Under the pieces are notes generated by a model. That model searched no databases and had not been told where the DNA came from. It saw nothing but the letters and a program-made list of their open reading frames with translations. Below, piece by piece: positions 22,386 to 32,293 of a stretch of 64,000 nucleotides of DNA. Numbering within the stretch: position 1 is the first letter of the stretch; each line of letters starts with the position of its first letter. The stretch is taken from assembly GCA_020740775.1 (NCBI GenBank), contig JAHEWK010000020.1:62001-126000 (forward strand). The letters run 5' to 3'. Source of the stretch: Ilyonectria destructans. Its lineage: Eukaryota > Ascomycota > Sordariomycetes > Hypocreales > Nectriaceae. A program made the translations under genes and the position numbers.

Positions 22386-23776
22386 TCACGGACATCCGGG
22401 TTGACGGACATCCGGGTTGACGGACATCCGGGGTGACGGATGTCTGGGAGCCTCGAGAAGTACGTCATCCGCTGAACGGAATTGGCAGGCAAAAAGCAAG
22501 ATCTGAGTGCACACGATCCCTGCAACTCCATTCTCACGATCACACCACCACCAAAGATTTGGCAACCCCGCCCAGTGCCCAGTCCCTGCTGATCGGCCTA
22601 TTGCTCCACCATTGCTTAACATAAAGGTGAGACCCCAACCCTGTGCCGGGTTTCCAGGAACTGGATACGGCTCGGGGATAGGGTTGGTCAAATCTATCTT
22701 TGCCGCTGGAATAAACTGACGACCAAAGTTTGGGAAGCGAGTTACTTGGTTGCGGAACATTTCCTCAACCGTTTCCTTGCGGAGAAGCTGAACTCCAGTA
22801 CGAGGACAGGTTCCGTCGTTGAGAAGCACCGATAGAACCTCTGCGCGGAGTTAACACTGATGAGTCGTATTGTACTCTGGATTCACTTACTGCAATATTC
22901 CTGTGGTTTGGCAAACATTCCTGCACCGACATTGTTGAAGACTCTCGACGTCTCCGACGCATCATCCGGGTTGACGACTAGAGGTTGCCGGAGCAGATGG
23001 TCTCTTGGCCTCCATGCCCCATCCGGGTCTCTGCTGTGCATGTACGCAAGCCTCGCTCGCATGTTTTTGCTTGGAATCGTCGACATGTCCTTGATACCCA
23101 GTGGCTTGAAAACATACTTTTTCAAGTACGCGTCGAGTGTGAGCCCGGTTGCTCGTTCCAGTGCTATTCTTGCCCAGTCAATGCCGACCTAAGATGATTA
23201 GCAGTCATGTATCAAACATGGTGAACGAATTTATAGTTGGACCCCACGTACTCCATATTCCCATCCCTCACCCGGTTGAAAAAGCAGTGGCAGCTTTACG
23301 TCGTCAAGTCTACCAGAAAACTCATCGCCACCCACTGAAGGAGCCCAATCCCTAAGCCTTTCATTGAAGAACGTGTAACCAAACCCGGCAGTGTGACTCA
23401 ACAACATCCGGAGCGTAATGGTACTCTTCATATCCTCCAATTTTCCATCTGCTTGCAGCACTTTCAAATCTCTCAGTTCAGGACAGAGATTCTCAAGGTG
23501 GTCTCCATCATCCAGTTTCAGGATGACTTGTTCTACAAGTTGCATACAAGCAAGGCCCGTAAGCATCTCGGTAAAAGAAGCAATCCAATAAATGTTGTCA
23601 AGAGTCATTGGCTCAGAAGTAACAACTCCCGGCTTGCCGGCAGAGTACGCAAAAAGCTCATTGCCATCCTTGCCGATAACGACAACAGTAGCTCCCGAAA
23701 TACCCATTTTCTGGTTGGAGTATGCCGCATTTACAGCCTTATGCAGCTGAGAGAGAACCTGGGTATTGAATAGCAT
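22386..23776 (-). CDS. Beta-lactamase-like serine hydrolase, catalytic Lys missing
   Basis: Three exons, 23776-23252, 23188-22891 and 22840-22386, join in frame (425 residues) with two GT-AG introns. The fold matches the class C beta-lactamase / LovD-like transesterase family: GATVVVIGKDG, DNIYWIASFTEML, SHTAGFGYTFF and GTGHWAGLPNLWWW. In this family the nucleophile motif is Ser-x-x-Lys. Here it is S67-F-T-E70, with codon GAG at 23569-23567 in place of a Lys codon. The C-terminus after ILLFA leaves the family sequence and ends inside an 18-bp tandem repeat. Splicing and frame are otherwise intact, so this is either a recently inactivated hydrolase or a non-catalytic relative. Confidence 0.8.
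22387..22441. repeat. 18-bp tandem repeat, three copies
   Basis: CGGACATCCGGGTTGA units repeat about three times and encode the last residues of the beta-lactamase-like protein. The expansion appears to have replaced the normal C-terminus. Confidence 0.8.
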
Positions 23777-24184
23777 GATGATTGCAAGATGGTAAAGATT
23801 CAGCTTCGAAAACTCAGCCTGGTTACAAATGGGTATTCTGTAGCCCAAGCCCTGACCCACAGAGGTACATGCAGCTATTTAATACTCGCCCAAGAAGAAA
23901 CTTTCGCCATAATGCGAGGCACCTTCAATTGGCAAGATGTCTGGGGTGCGGAGCCGTTTGTGCGGGGCCACGAAGCTATTGCGGAGGGCATTGCGGGGGA
24001 GATTTCGATGCGGTTCCGCATCCGCAAATATCATTACTGGGAGTAGGGTTCTCCATCATGGGTTCCATCCAGATGTTTCACTAACGTGTCCGCAAAGGTA
24101 GGCAGTATGGGGGAATCTGTGCATTCCGCAGCGGTAGATGCAGACTGATCAAGGAGAAGCTGTTGAACGATCTCAACCGTTACA
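23777..24184. other. No recognisable gene
   Basis: Upstream flank of the beta-lactamase-like gene. A plus-strand frame (23789-24046) has no recognised motif. Confidence 0.4.
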
Positions 24185-24580
24185 TTGTGGGGCGTGAACA
24201 TGGCAGCCATCATGCAGCGGGCTCGCACCCTGGGCAAGCATATCTCGATCTTCGTGGCAAAGCACAACACTGAAGCAGGAAAGCGGTTGCATGTGGAAGA
24301 GCTATGCGACGTGCTCCGCTACGGAGACGACTCACAGCTCCCAACCCCCGGGTTGTTCTTCTATGCACAAGGGATGCCGGTAGTGGTGACCCGGAACCGG
24401 CTTACTGGGTTGAAGCTGGTCAACGTGGCGCCCTTTAGGGCAGTCGACATCTTTCCCGACCTCGCCTGCGGCACCATGGCCCTCGCCAGCGACGTGACGC
24501 TCCACCTGGAGGATCAGGGCCGAGTTTACGCCGTTATTGCCGGGACGGAGTGTGGGAGTCCTTCAGGTGCGTCATTCTAA
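24185..24580 (+). pseudogene. Helitron Pif1-like helicase fragment
   Basis: The segment GLFFYAQGMPVVVTRN followed by TGLKLVN and then DVTLHLED aligns with the block FVPGMPVVVTMN, PGLKLVN, NIILHFGP of the complete Helitron helicase at 46-48.5 kb. Sequence upstream (MQRARTLGKHISIFVAKHN) is also helicase-like. No Walker motifs are present, so this is a 5'- and 3'-truncated relic. It is diverged enough to derive from a different Helitron lineage. Confidence 0.7.
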
Positions 24581-26773
24581 GTTAAGGAGGAAGTAGGAAC
24601 AATAGAGCCAGGCCAATGACCCTGGATAGCTAAGTGTCGCTGCGACTGGATCGAGTCGATAGCAGGACATCGGAAAGTAGAAACGGCGGTGTGGTGATAC
24701 GACTGTCGCGGAAAGGTGTTGAGGTAGATGACGTCGTCTTCGTCTTCTCCAGCCAGGCGTGAGGGTCGTACTTGGCTGAACAGCACGTGGATGAAGATGG
24801 GGCATATCCATGAGAGCTGAGAGCACCTCGCGGCTCTTGCCCCTGTACGTCTCATCCCAGCCTGTCCTCTTTATCCAAGGCGGGTGCTTTGCAAACGTCA
24901 GGTGTGAATCCTCAGAGGCGGCTTGCGGGCACCGCTAAGTTCCCCACGCCCTGGCCATAGACTTTCTCCCGTTCACGTACGGACTGGAGGTGGTCTTGAA
25001 CTTTTTTACCATTGGCTGGGCGGACTTAAGCTCCCGTTGCGCTCGATGATCCAGTGTTTCCGGGCCGCGCGTCAGTTGCCCACGTCTGTAGGTAGACGCA
25101 CTCAATAAGTTCGTCGATTTGGTGACGGTTTAGGGCAGTGTCGTTGTAGGAGCAATTATCGCTGGGAGGGAGAGAGTCAGAGTAGTATCGTTTTACAGGC
25201 TAGCCGTTCGGAACTATCTCGGAGATGCTTCGTAACGTTCGAATCATCGACAGAGAGGTATACTTGCACTTGTCCCGACAGCAAATGAGGACGCGTGCCT
25301 TCGATCCGCCGCGCTGGCAAGTCTCTAGGCCGTGAAAGACTTAGATGATCTGCCCCCGACTCAGGCGGACGAATCAATCCGGCGCGAAGTCAAGTCGGGC
25401 CCGCAGGAGCTGTCGAGGCAAAGCCCAAGTCCATGGGCCGTATTCCGAGAGGGCGTTTCAGGAGCTGGAGCGATAGAGTGAGGCACCTGTTTCTTTGGGA
25501 GAATGGGTCCGCCCAGAGGACGGTCGAAACCTTGCTGTGAGGGGACTCTTGCGCGCCAATCCCCTTCGGCGAGAGACGTATCCAGCCCCCCTCTACCGTG
25601 TAAGCTAACCTTCCCGACGAATCCCATCTCACGGAGCACAAAGGCTTCAGCCCCGTGGCGCCGCGGCCAATGGGGCCTTGGCCCGGCTGCCTTGGTCTTT
25701 CTTGTGCGACGCAGGTAGCCGTTCTGGGCGATGGAGACCAACTTACAGGGTTTGGGCATTGACACATGCTCCATCCAAGTCTCTCGTCGTAATCCCGACT
25801 CCCGAACAGCCCTAGAGCAGCCGGCGGGCATCAAGTCTTCTCGGAGTCTGCCGTCTCATGTGTCCGGAAGGATGTTCATGTCACAGGCCCATCTAGCCGC
25901 AACGGGGATCTTGCCACTTTGGGTTTATAGACGTGTCATCAAGGACCTGGTGTCCTAGTCAGAGTCTCACAAGGCGTCAAGTCCAGGAGCTGGAGATAAT
26001 TGTTCCTTGTTGAGAATCGAGGCTATGGGAGCCCGGGCACCAGCCTCGTCCTCCAAGTGGCAGCACCCCTATTCGGGGAGGAGGACAATGCATACGCCAG
26101 CCTCGAGACCGTTGAAGTTCCTGTCGAGAGGGGCCAAGGGTCCACTGATATGGCCACATGCAGCGCACGTCGGTAGCATTACATCAAAGTCGAAAGATGT
26201 TCCTGCGCCGTCAGCGGCCCTGCAGAGACCCAAGAGCTATGCTCCGGAAACATTCCGTGCACGTGGCCCACTCTCCTCTCAAACTCGAGAGGCTTGCTGG
26301 CTGACCCCGGGTATCGGAACCTCTCGCTCTCTATTCGGGGAGGTTTATTTTTCCTCTCACCGCCTAGCCTCTGTTTGTGCCGTCCCGGGATGCTAACTAT
26401 GGCGTAGCCAAGAGTCGCATTTTGGTCGGTGGCCTGCGAGAGGGCCACTGCGTATTTCATCATCCCTAGCCCCTCGCTGAAGAACCCCGCCGCGAATCGT
26501 TGCTTCCGATGCCAAGAGTCGCTAGACTGAACCCCTCGAGAACCCTCCCATACCTTCTCTTCTTGCAAATCGCCCTCCAACCCTGCCTTTCCCCGTCACT
26601 CTGCTGCCTCTCTGTTGTGATTGAGAAAACAACAGACAGCACCGAGCCCTGTTCTGACTTCATGGGCAAAAGGTCTCCGGTAGTCGAGTCGCTTATTGCC
26701 TGGTTCCCCCAGCTCCCCAAACAGCACACTTTCGACCAGACCAACCATCGCCACCTGGGCAACTAGATCCTAG
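24581..26773. other. No recognisable gene
   Basis: Several long but mutually overlapping frames on both strands (for example 25361-25834 minus) have Arg/Pro/Gly-rich composition without motifs, as expected from GC-rich non-coding DNA. A CT-rich stretch at 26500-26770 may be the promoter of the next gene. Confidence 0.4.
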
Positions 26774-27274
26774 ATGTCAGCCTTTGTACAGTCTTATCCG
26801 CCTCTGGTGGGGGATCTCCCGTTCGGCACCTACCTGGATGCAATAGCCACGACACCATACTCAGGATGCTTCATGTCTTCCCCATCCTATCCAATAAAAA
26901 CTACTTCCCCCAACTCTCGAAACAACGTGACATATCAGCCGATGCCGAACCCGGCGCCCGATATCTCATTCTTTGAGGAAGCGATAGGCAACTCCTCAAT
27001 GCCGATAGAATTCGGCCTCAGCTTTCCACGAACGACGTCCCAGTCCATGGCTGCATCGCAAACCTTTGAGGGCTGTGAACCCCCACAGAGAATATTGCCA
27101 ACCGTGGAGGGCGACTACAAACCGCCTCGCCGGCCCCGAAACCGAAGGCAGTCGCAGGCAAGTTTAAGCCTGTCGGAACCCAGTGTTCCTGGGCTCATTG
27201 CCAAGTCACCGAAACCAAAGAAACGTGGTCGGAAACCCAAAAGTGAACTGAAAGTTGGATACGAGGAGACTTGA
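26774..27274 (+). CDS. AT-hook protein, probably truncated
   Basis: A 166-residue frame begins MSAFVQSYPPLVGDLPFG, a Ser/Pro-rich segment like a transcription-factor activation region. It ends with KPPRRPRNRRQSQ and KPKKRGRKPKSEL, which contains an AT-hook core (RGRKP). Fungal bZIP proteins of the ATF/CREB type often carry such a basic stretch just before their bZIP. No bZIP follows here: the frame stops at 27272 and a LINE tail starts about 45 bases later. The gene may therefore have lost its DNA-binding domain, or continue through an unrecognised intron. Confidence 0.5.
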   Translation: MSAFVQSYPPLVGDLPFGTYLDAIATTPYSGCFMSSPSYPIKTTSPNSRNNVTYQPMPNPAPDISFFEEAIGNSSMPIEFGLSFPRTTSQSMAASQTFEGCEPPQRILPTVEGDYKPPRRPRNRRQSQASLSLSEPSVPGLIAKSPKPKKRGRKPKSELKVGYEET

Positions 27275-27317
27275 TGCAAACCAGACTGGATATCATATTA
27301 ACTAACCAAATTAGCGG

Positions 27318-27591
27318 CCAAACCTGGCGATACTAACACCAAACAGCCTCAAGTTGGCAGACCAAGCTTCGGCTGCTGAAAATAGGATGCCGAACACTTG
27401 GAGAAAATTGACCTTCAAGCCGGACTGTCACACAGAGTCAAGCGAGGCGGGACGGATCAGCGGACGAGGAAGAATGTGGGGCTTCTGGGAGATGCGAACG
27501 ATAAACTTGGGAACCGTAAATAGCCTAGCGCACCTGGCCCTATGAGGTTAGTCCTCCCGGGCGGAATAAATTGAATGAATGAATGAATGAA
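27318..27591 (+). mobile_element. 5'-truncated LINE 3' end, copy 2
   Basis: Same 3' UTR as copies at 6520 and 58345. It starts in the block ACTAACACCAAACAGCCTCA, and ends in GGGCGGAATAAATTGAATGA followed by a GAAT microsatellite tail. Confidence 0.75.
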
Positions 27592-27633
27592 TGTGGTCCA
27601 CGTGGATATGCAGTGTAGTTGGTCCGAGCCTTG
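27592..27633. mobile_element. Isolated terminus of the nested-hAT family
   Basis: TGGTCCACGTGGATATGCAG, followed by TGTAGT and GGTCCGAGCCTTG, nearly matches the right terminus of the intact hAT (17210-17250). It ends at the same CAAGG boundary on the other strand. The rest of the element is absent, replaced on the left by the LINE tail. Confidence 0.7.
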
Positions 27634-27651
27634 GGTTGTGGAAGGTTCTCG

Positions 27652-27987
27652 ATGCCAGCAACACTTTTATATAAGGCTGTGCTAGTGACAACAACGACTC
27701 TACTTGTCTTGATTAGCATAAAAAGCTACCGCAGTATGGAGCGACGAAAGGTCTTTATCTTTGATCCTGGTACGTCAGATTCCGCCACGCTGTCTGTGAA
27801 ACCACCTTTGGAGCATTTGGCGGTTGTGACGGGACCACCTCACGACTTAAACCCCGCACAGCTGCCCTCAAATTCGCGACGTATGCTTGCTCCGGCTGGC
27901 ATGCTACCTAAGCATCGGACCTGGAGCGGCGGAGTCCTGTTTACATTGCCTGAGGGTTCCATGATCAGCGCAACTGGAAATAGATGA
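27652..27987 (+). CDS. Small hypothetical ORF with one possible membrane segment
   Basis: From ATG 27652 the predicted product of 111 residues starts with LVTTTTLLVLISI, a possible signal anchor, then an uncharacteristic hydrophilic tail. No homology is recognised. It could be a chance ORF. Confidence 0.2.
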   Translation: MPATLLYKAVLVTTTTLLVLISIKSYRSMERRKVFIFDPGTSDSATLSVKPPLEHLAVVTGPPHDLNPAQLPSNSRRMLAPAGMLPKHRTWSGGVLFTLPEGSMISATGNR

Positions 27988-30587
27988 TTGGCTTACAGCT
28001 TAATCGATTTTTTCCGCTTTGAGTGCAACCCAGATTGGCGGCGCATTTCAGGATCGTCGCATCCACCACGACCACCGCGGGCAACCATATATGCCGCCAG
28101 CTCCATCATTAGGATAAGCGGCTACGGATCCAGGCGGGGATTCAGGAGTTGACACGCGAACGAGACGATTACCAGAATGAACGCAGCCGGTATAGGCAGA
28201 TTTTAAAGAGGCTGGGGTCGCCGATAAATCACCGCCAACTTAGCGAGCACAAGGAGGAGTGCAAACGACATAGGATAGCTCTCGCAGGACGTGGAAAGAT
28301 ACTGTCGTCGGCTAAGAAAGGAATAGCCCTGTGCCCCGATATTCTGCTCGTCAACAAAGCATCCACCACCAGATCGCCTAGGAGGAGATTAGACAGGGCA
28401 TCAGTAGGGACATCAGTTTGTATTTATTGGTTTACTCTCTAGATAATAATACTTTGCTCTAGGTCTAGTGTCCCTAATGATTGCTCCCTTGCCCAGTTCG
28501 TAGTTCCAGCTTATCCTCTTCTCTATCCTAAAACGCTCTATGCATTGTACTATGATCCCTGGCTCAAGATATCTCGGGGTTAGAACAGCTGTGGTCGGTT
28601 GTCGACCCATTCTCCGTCGCTTCATGGGCGGCAGCGGATCCTCGTCTTCGTCTCCGTCGGGGCGCTGGCCATTGCCATGGCCAACCTCTTCGCTTTCGTC
28701 CCTGTCGCCGCAGTCGGAGCTTTAGGGACAGCCGTCCGTCCTTTGGATATCATCCCCGCCAGGTCGTTTCGTCTTGTCGGCCTACTCTACCTAAGAGTCT
28801 GCCGATAAACTTCACGTCACTGTGCTAAGCATGTTGACGCGAGGTCACGAGTCTCAATTCACACCATTCGACCTCTTTGCAGGATATCTAGCTCGGTCTG
28901 GCCGTCTCCTATATCATTACACCAAAATATTGATTGCTGTTATGCCAGACTTCCCTTTCATAATCTGGCTCTATAGGCGGGCAAGTATAGGCATGTTAAA
29001 GTGCTATAAACCCCAACATTTAGTATAGGTCAACTCTGGGTTCTTATAGAAGTTGGTGATAAGATTACGCCTGGAGAAGCATATCAGTCTTAAATCTGTT
29101 GTCTTATCTGAACATGCTGTCTATATCGCAAACGTCAAACATTCAGCTAAGGAGGGTGTCGCTGGATACTGAACTCATCTTAGATTGATAGTGAATTACA
29201 TAAGATATTACGGGATTGGGGATTCCCTAGTGAAGTTAACGGGATATGGTGACAGAGGCATATAAACATCTTAGTACTATAAGAGCAAGTCATTTGCCCA
29301 GACCATGCGGACGCCGCATTCTCGTCGGCAACTCTGCAAGATGCAGCAATTTCGGATGACGAACATGAAGGAGATATTATTAGATGAAACCTATGGGCCG
29401 ACCAAGATGAGCTAATCACTTCTCAGCATACTGCGGATCCTGCTTCGTGAGCTTACGGCTTTAAGAGGCGAAGTTCACTGAGAGCTTTGATGATGGAATA
29501 TCAAGCACTCAGCTAACAAGGGGGAAGAAAGACATCACATGTTGAAGCACTATATTCAAACTAAATCCTAGCCTGGCTGTCTAGGTTAACCACCTAACAT
29601 CATTGTTCCTAATTACCTGCTAAAGTCGTCTGGAAATAACTGCGTAAACCTGGCCGCGTTCCTCCTTCAGCTTGCAGACCATTCTCCGCCTATTGAACTC
29701 CATCGAGACGTATGGCGACCAAGTCATCAGGCAGAATCGACATCCACCGCCAACAACGTTCTAGATTCTCTCACGACTCTTGAGTTTCGTAGAGTAATGC
29801 ACTTGTAGAGACTATGCGTGCCCTTGTTGTCAGGCGGCAGAACTGACCAGTTGGACAGTCTCAGTCTAAGCTAATTCTTGCAACCTAGTTATGAGTCACG
29901 CCTTTCTCTGATTATCATGCACCGCAGCTTTCACGTCTCCTGCATCGGCTTCCCCGAAGTCTGCCTCGCCGGTGCGCGACCTATGAGCTTTGACTTCATG
30001 CATCCCCTTGCATGTAGGAGGAAGCAATGAGGCATTCGAGGGGAGTTTATGCCAGTGAGATGGCCTCAGTTCCCGAGTTGGTTATCCTCATTCCTGTCGC
30101 CCGAGTCGTCCCTCATTGCCTAATATCCTGCCTCCTTTGTTATGAAAATGGGTAAGGCCTCTAATATTAAACGTTCACTTTCAAGTGAAAGAGGAATATA
30201 GGGGTGCTAGGCCAATCACGACGCGTAAAAGTCCACTTTTAGTGAAAGTGAGGAACGCCATCTGGATGTAGATGCCAAATTCTTCCAGACTGCAGATCCG
30301 ACCGAATCATCGTGGCACTGCACTCGAGCGGTTTAATTAAGGTACATTATTCCTTATGATAGTGAGAGAACTGGACCATTTGGTTGATTTCGTGGATTAT
30401 TATCTTGCTATTGTACAAAAGAGCGCAAGCATCATACTAGTAAAGGCAAATCGATATTCCATGTATTGACAATCTCAGTAAAGACCAGTCAGTATATGAT
30501 AGAAACCTGAGTTGTTCACATTCTTGATTCTGAGAAGATTAGAAAATAGCGCAAAGCTGTCATGGCTTGGAAGCTGCCGTTGATTGC
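27988..30587. other. Non-coding or decayed sequence
   Basis: A short coiled-coil-like frame (RERDDYQNERSRYRQILKRL, about 28125-28290) could be a relic. From 28.9 to 30.5 kb the DNA is AT-leaning with many stops on both strands and shows no gene. Near 30160-30260 the motif CACTTTCAAGTGAAAG and relatives recur as a small palindrome cluster. Confidence 0.4.
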
Positions 30588-31202
30588 TTAATTGATAGCG
30601 ATGCGCTTTGACTCGTGCTTCTTAGCCGCCTTGGGGACCAGAATGTTGAGGATGCCGTCCTTGAAGTCTGCGGTCACCGATTCCTGATCGACCTGAGTAG
30701 GGAAGTTGAAGCTGCGAGAAAACTCGCCGACGCTGCGCTCGGAGAGCCAGTACTTAGCCTTGTCAGACTTCTTGGTCTCGGGCATTTCCTTCTCAGTAGC
30801 CTCAGTGCCGGCCTCACGTGAGGCGGACTTGTCTTCCCCCTCATTGGTCTTCTTGCTCTCCTCGCCACCCTCGGTAATGGCACCGCCCCTGGTACTGCCC
30901 TCGATGAGGCCTGCAGGAGGAGTACCGGCAGTGTAGGTGCGCTCAGTCCTGCCACGGATGAGCATAGACTGGGGCTCGGTGAACTCGATGTGGACATCCT
31001 CCTTGTGGATGCCAGGGAGCTCGCCATGAAGCTCATATGCTTCCCCGGTCTCGCGGACGTCAAATTTGGGCTGCCAGCTGGGCATACCAGTGCGACGGCC
31101 GCTTACTCCCTGGCGAGAGTAGCTATCAAAGTCGTCCAGAAGACGGAAGAGGGGAGTGAAAGAGGTGTCGGAGTCGTAGAGGCTTCGCGGGAAGAAAGCC
31201 AT
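30588..31202 (-). CDS. hsp30: Small heat-shock protein, HSP30/HSP20 family
   Basis: The 204-residue product starts MAFFPRSLYDSDTSFTPLFR, like the Neurospora HSP30 start. The alpha-crystallin domain runs from FDVRETGEAYELHGELPGIH to GILNILVPKAAKKHESK. It is split, as in filamentous-fungal HSP30, by a Gly/Glu/Lys-rich insert of about 65 residues (EGGEESKKTNEGEDKS). Such proteins are cytosolic ATP-independent holdases that bind unfolding proteins. The single-exon frame also extends upstream to an ATG at 31307, adding 35 Arg-rich residues (MSKLLLHGCRSTLPRTLSRN). I prefer the 31202 start because it matches the family. Heat-shock elements lie upstream. Confidence 0.92.
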   Translation of the reverse strand: MAFFPRSLYDSDTSFTPLFRLLDDFDSYSRQGVSGRRTGMPSWQPKFDVRETGEAYELHGELPGIHKEDVHIEFTEPQSMLIRGRTERTYTAGTPPAGLIEGSTRGGAITEGGEESKKTNEGEDKSASREAGTEATEKEMPETKKSDKAKYWLSERSVGEFSRSFNFPTQVDQESVTADFKDGILNILVPKAAKKHESKRIAIN

Positions 31203-31379
31203 TTTGCGTGTTTGGTTGATAGTAGGCCTGAGAACAAGGTGCTTCAGGTTTCGTGAAAGTGTTCGAGGAAGAGTTGATCTGCAGCCGTGCAAAAGAAGTT
31301 TGCTCATTTGATTATTCTTGCTTGCTGTATGTGTTGCGGAGAATGAAACGATTCGAGTTGATAAGGATGTGATGCATTG

Positions 31380-31713
31380 CTTTATACTCGGTCGGTTGGT
31401 AGAGTGGACATCAGATCGAAGGTTCCTACGTCTTCGCAAAACAACGGCGTTTCTAGAACGCACCTGAATAACCCAGTCCAGACAGAATCACGCAGAAAAA
31501 ACATACATTGACGTGTTTTGTTATAATACTGACGTTTGCACTGACCAATGAATGGTCTTGAGCTTCCTGGTGGTGGTTGCGAGAACCACGTGACAGCTGT
31601 CGAAGATTCTGGCAGTTCCCACAACTGCGTAATGAGATTCCTAGTACCCCCTTGCCAATAACTCCAAGCCAAAATAGCTGCAATATGCACAACCAGACTG
31701 GAAGCTTCGAGAA
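31380..31713 (-). promoter_or_regulatory. HSP30 promoter: heat-shock elements and TATA box
   Basis: A perfect three-unit heat-shock element (GAAgcTTCgaGAA) is at 31701-31713. GAAgaTTC at 31602-31609 and TTCtaGAA at 31451-31458 are further two-unit sites. A TATAAAG box reads on the minus strand at 31387-31381, about 180 bases before the preferred start codon. These fit heat-shock factor (Hsf1) control of the HSP30 gene. Confidence 0.75.
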
Positions 31714-32293
31714 ATACTGTTGTATTATTCGCACCGATGTTTACATCATTTCGAAATCATTTGATTGGTCAGAACCGTTACGCAGGTGTCGATTTGGCCA
31801 CATCACCTGTTCGGCTGTGTCTGTTTCCAGATGACGTATTATTAGTACAGCCAAGTGTAAGGCTTTAGCGAAAGCAGGGTTACGGAAAGCATCAAGATAG
31901 TCAGTTCCAGTTATTGTGGTGAGGTTGGAAGACTCCCTCCCATCCGCCCGCTGAGGAGTGCCTAAGGCTCCAATTTACAGCCCGCCTCCGCCAAAGCCCG
32001 CCTCCGCCAATGCCCTTGCCTGTTTTGGGCCATCCTGTCATGAACTTTCGATGATGGGTCTTCAACGTTCCATTCATGGATGGCAATCAGAATGATGATG
32101 AAGCGTCATTGACGTCATAATCCTTCGGGTAAAGGGCCCCGAACCCTCCAATTCCCACAGCGGCCCATTCTTCTAACAAGAACATATACGCCTGCCGGGC
32201 ATCGCTTCTCCTGTACTTCGCCATTGTCACAACGACATTCACCAAATCGGTCGGCTTTTGTTTCGTTGCTTCGCCCTCGTCTAGCGGTCACAA
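31714..32293. other. Intergenic, divergent promoters
   Basis: It separates the divergent HSP30 and Fmp42-like genes. CCGCCTCCGCCAA is repeated twice near 31980-32010. No gene seen. Confidence 0.5.

Noticed and set aside
25361..25834. 157-codon minus-strand ORF
   Set aside because: Overlaps other long frames on both strands, Arg/Pro/Gly-rich without motifs; typical of GC-rich non-coding DNA.
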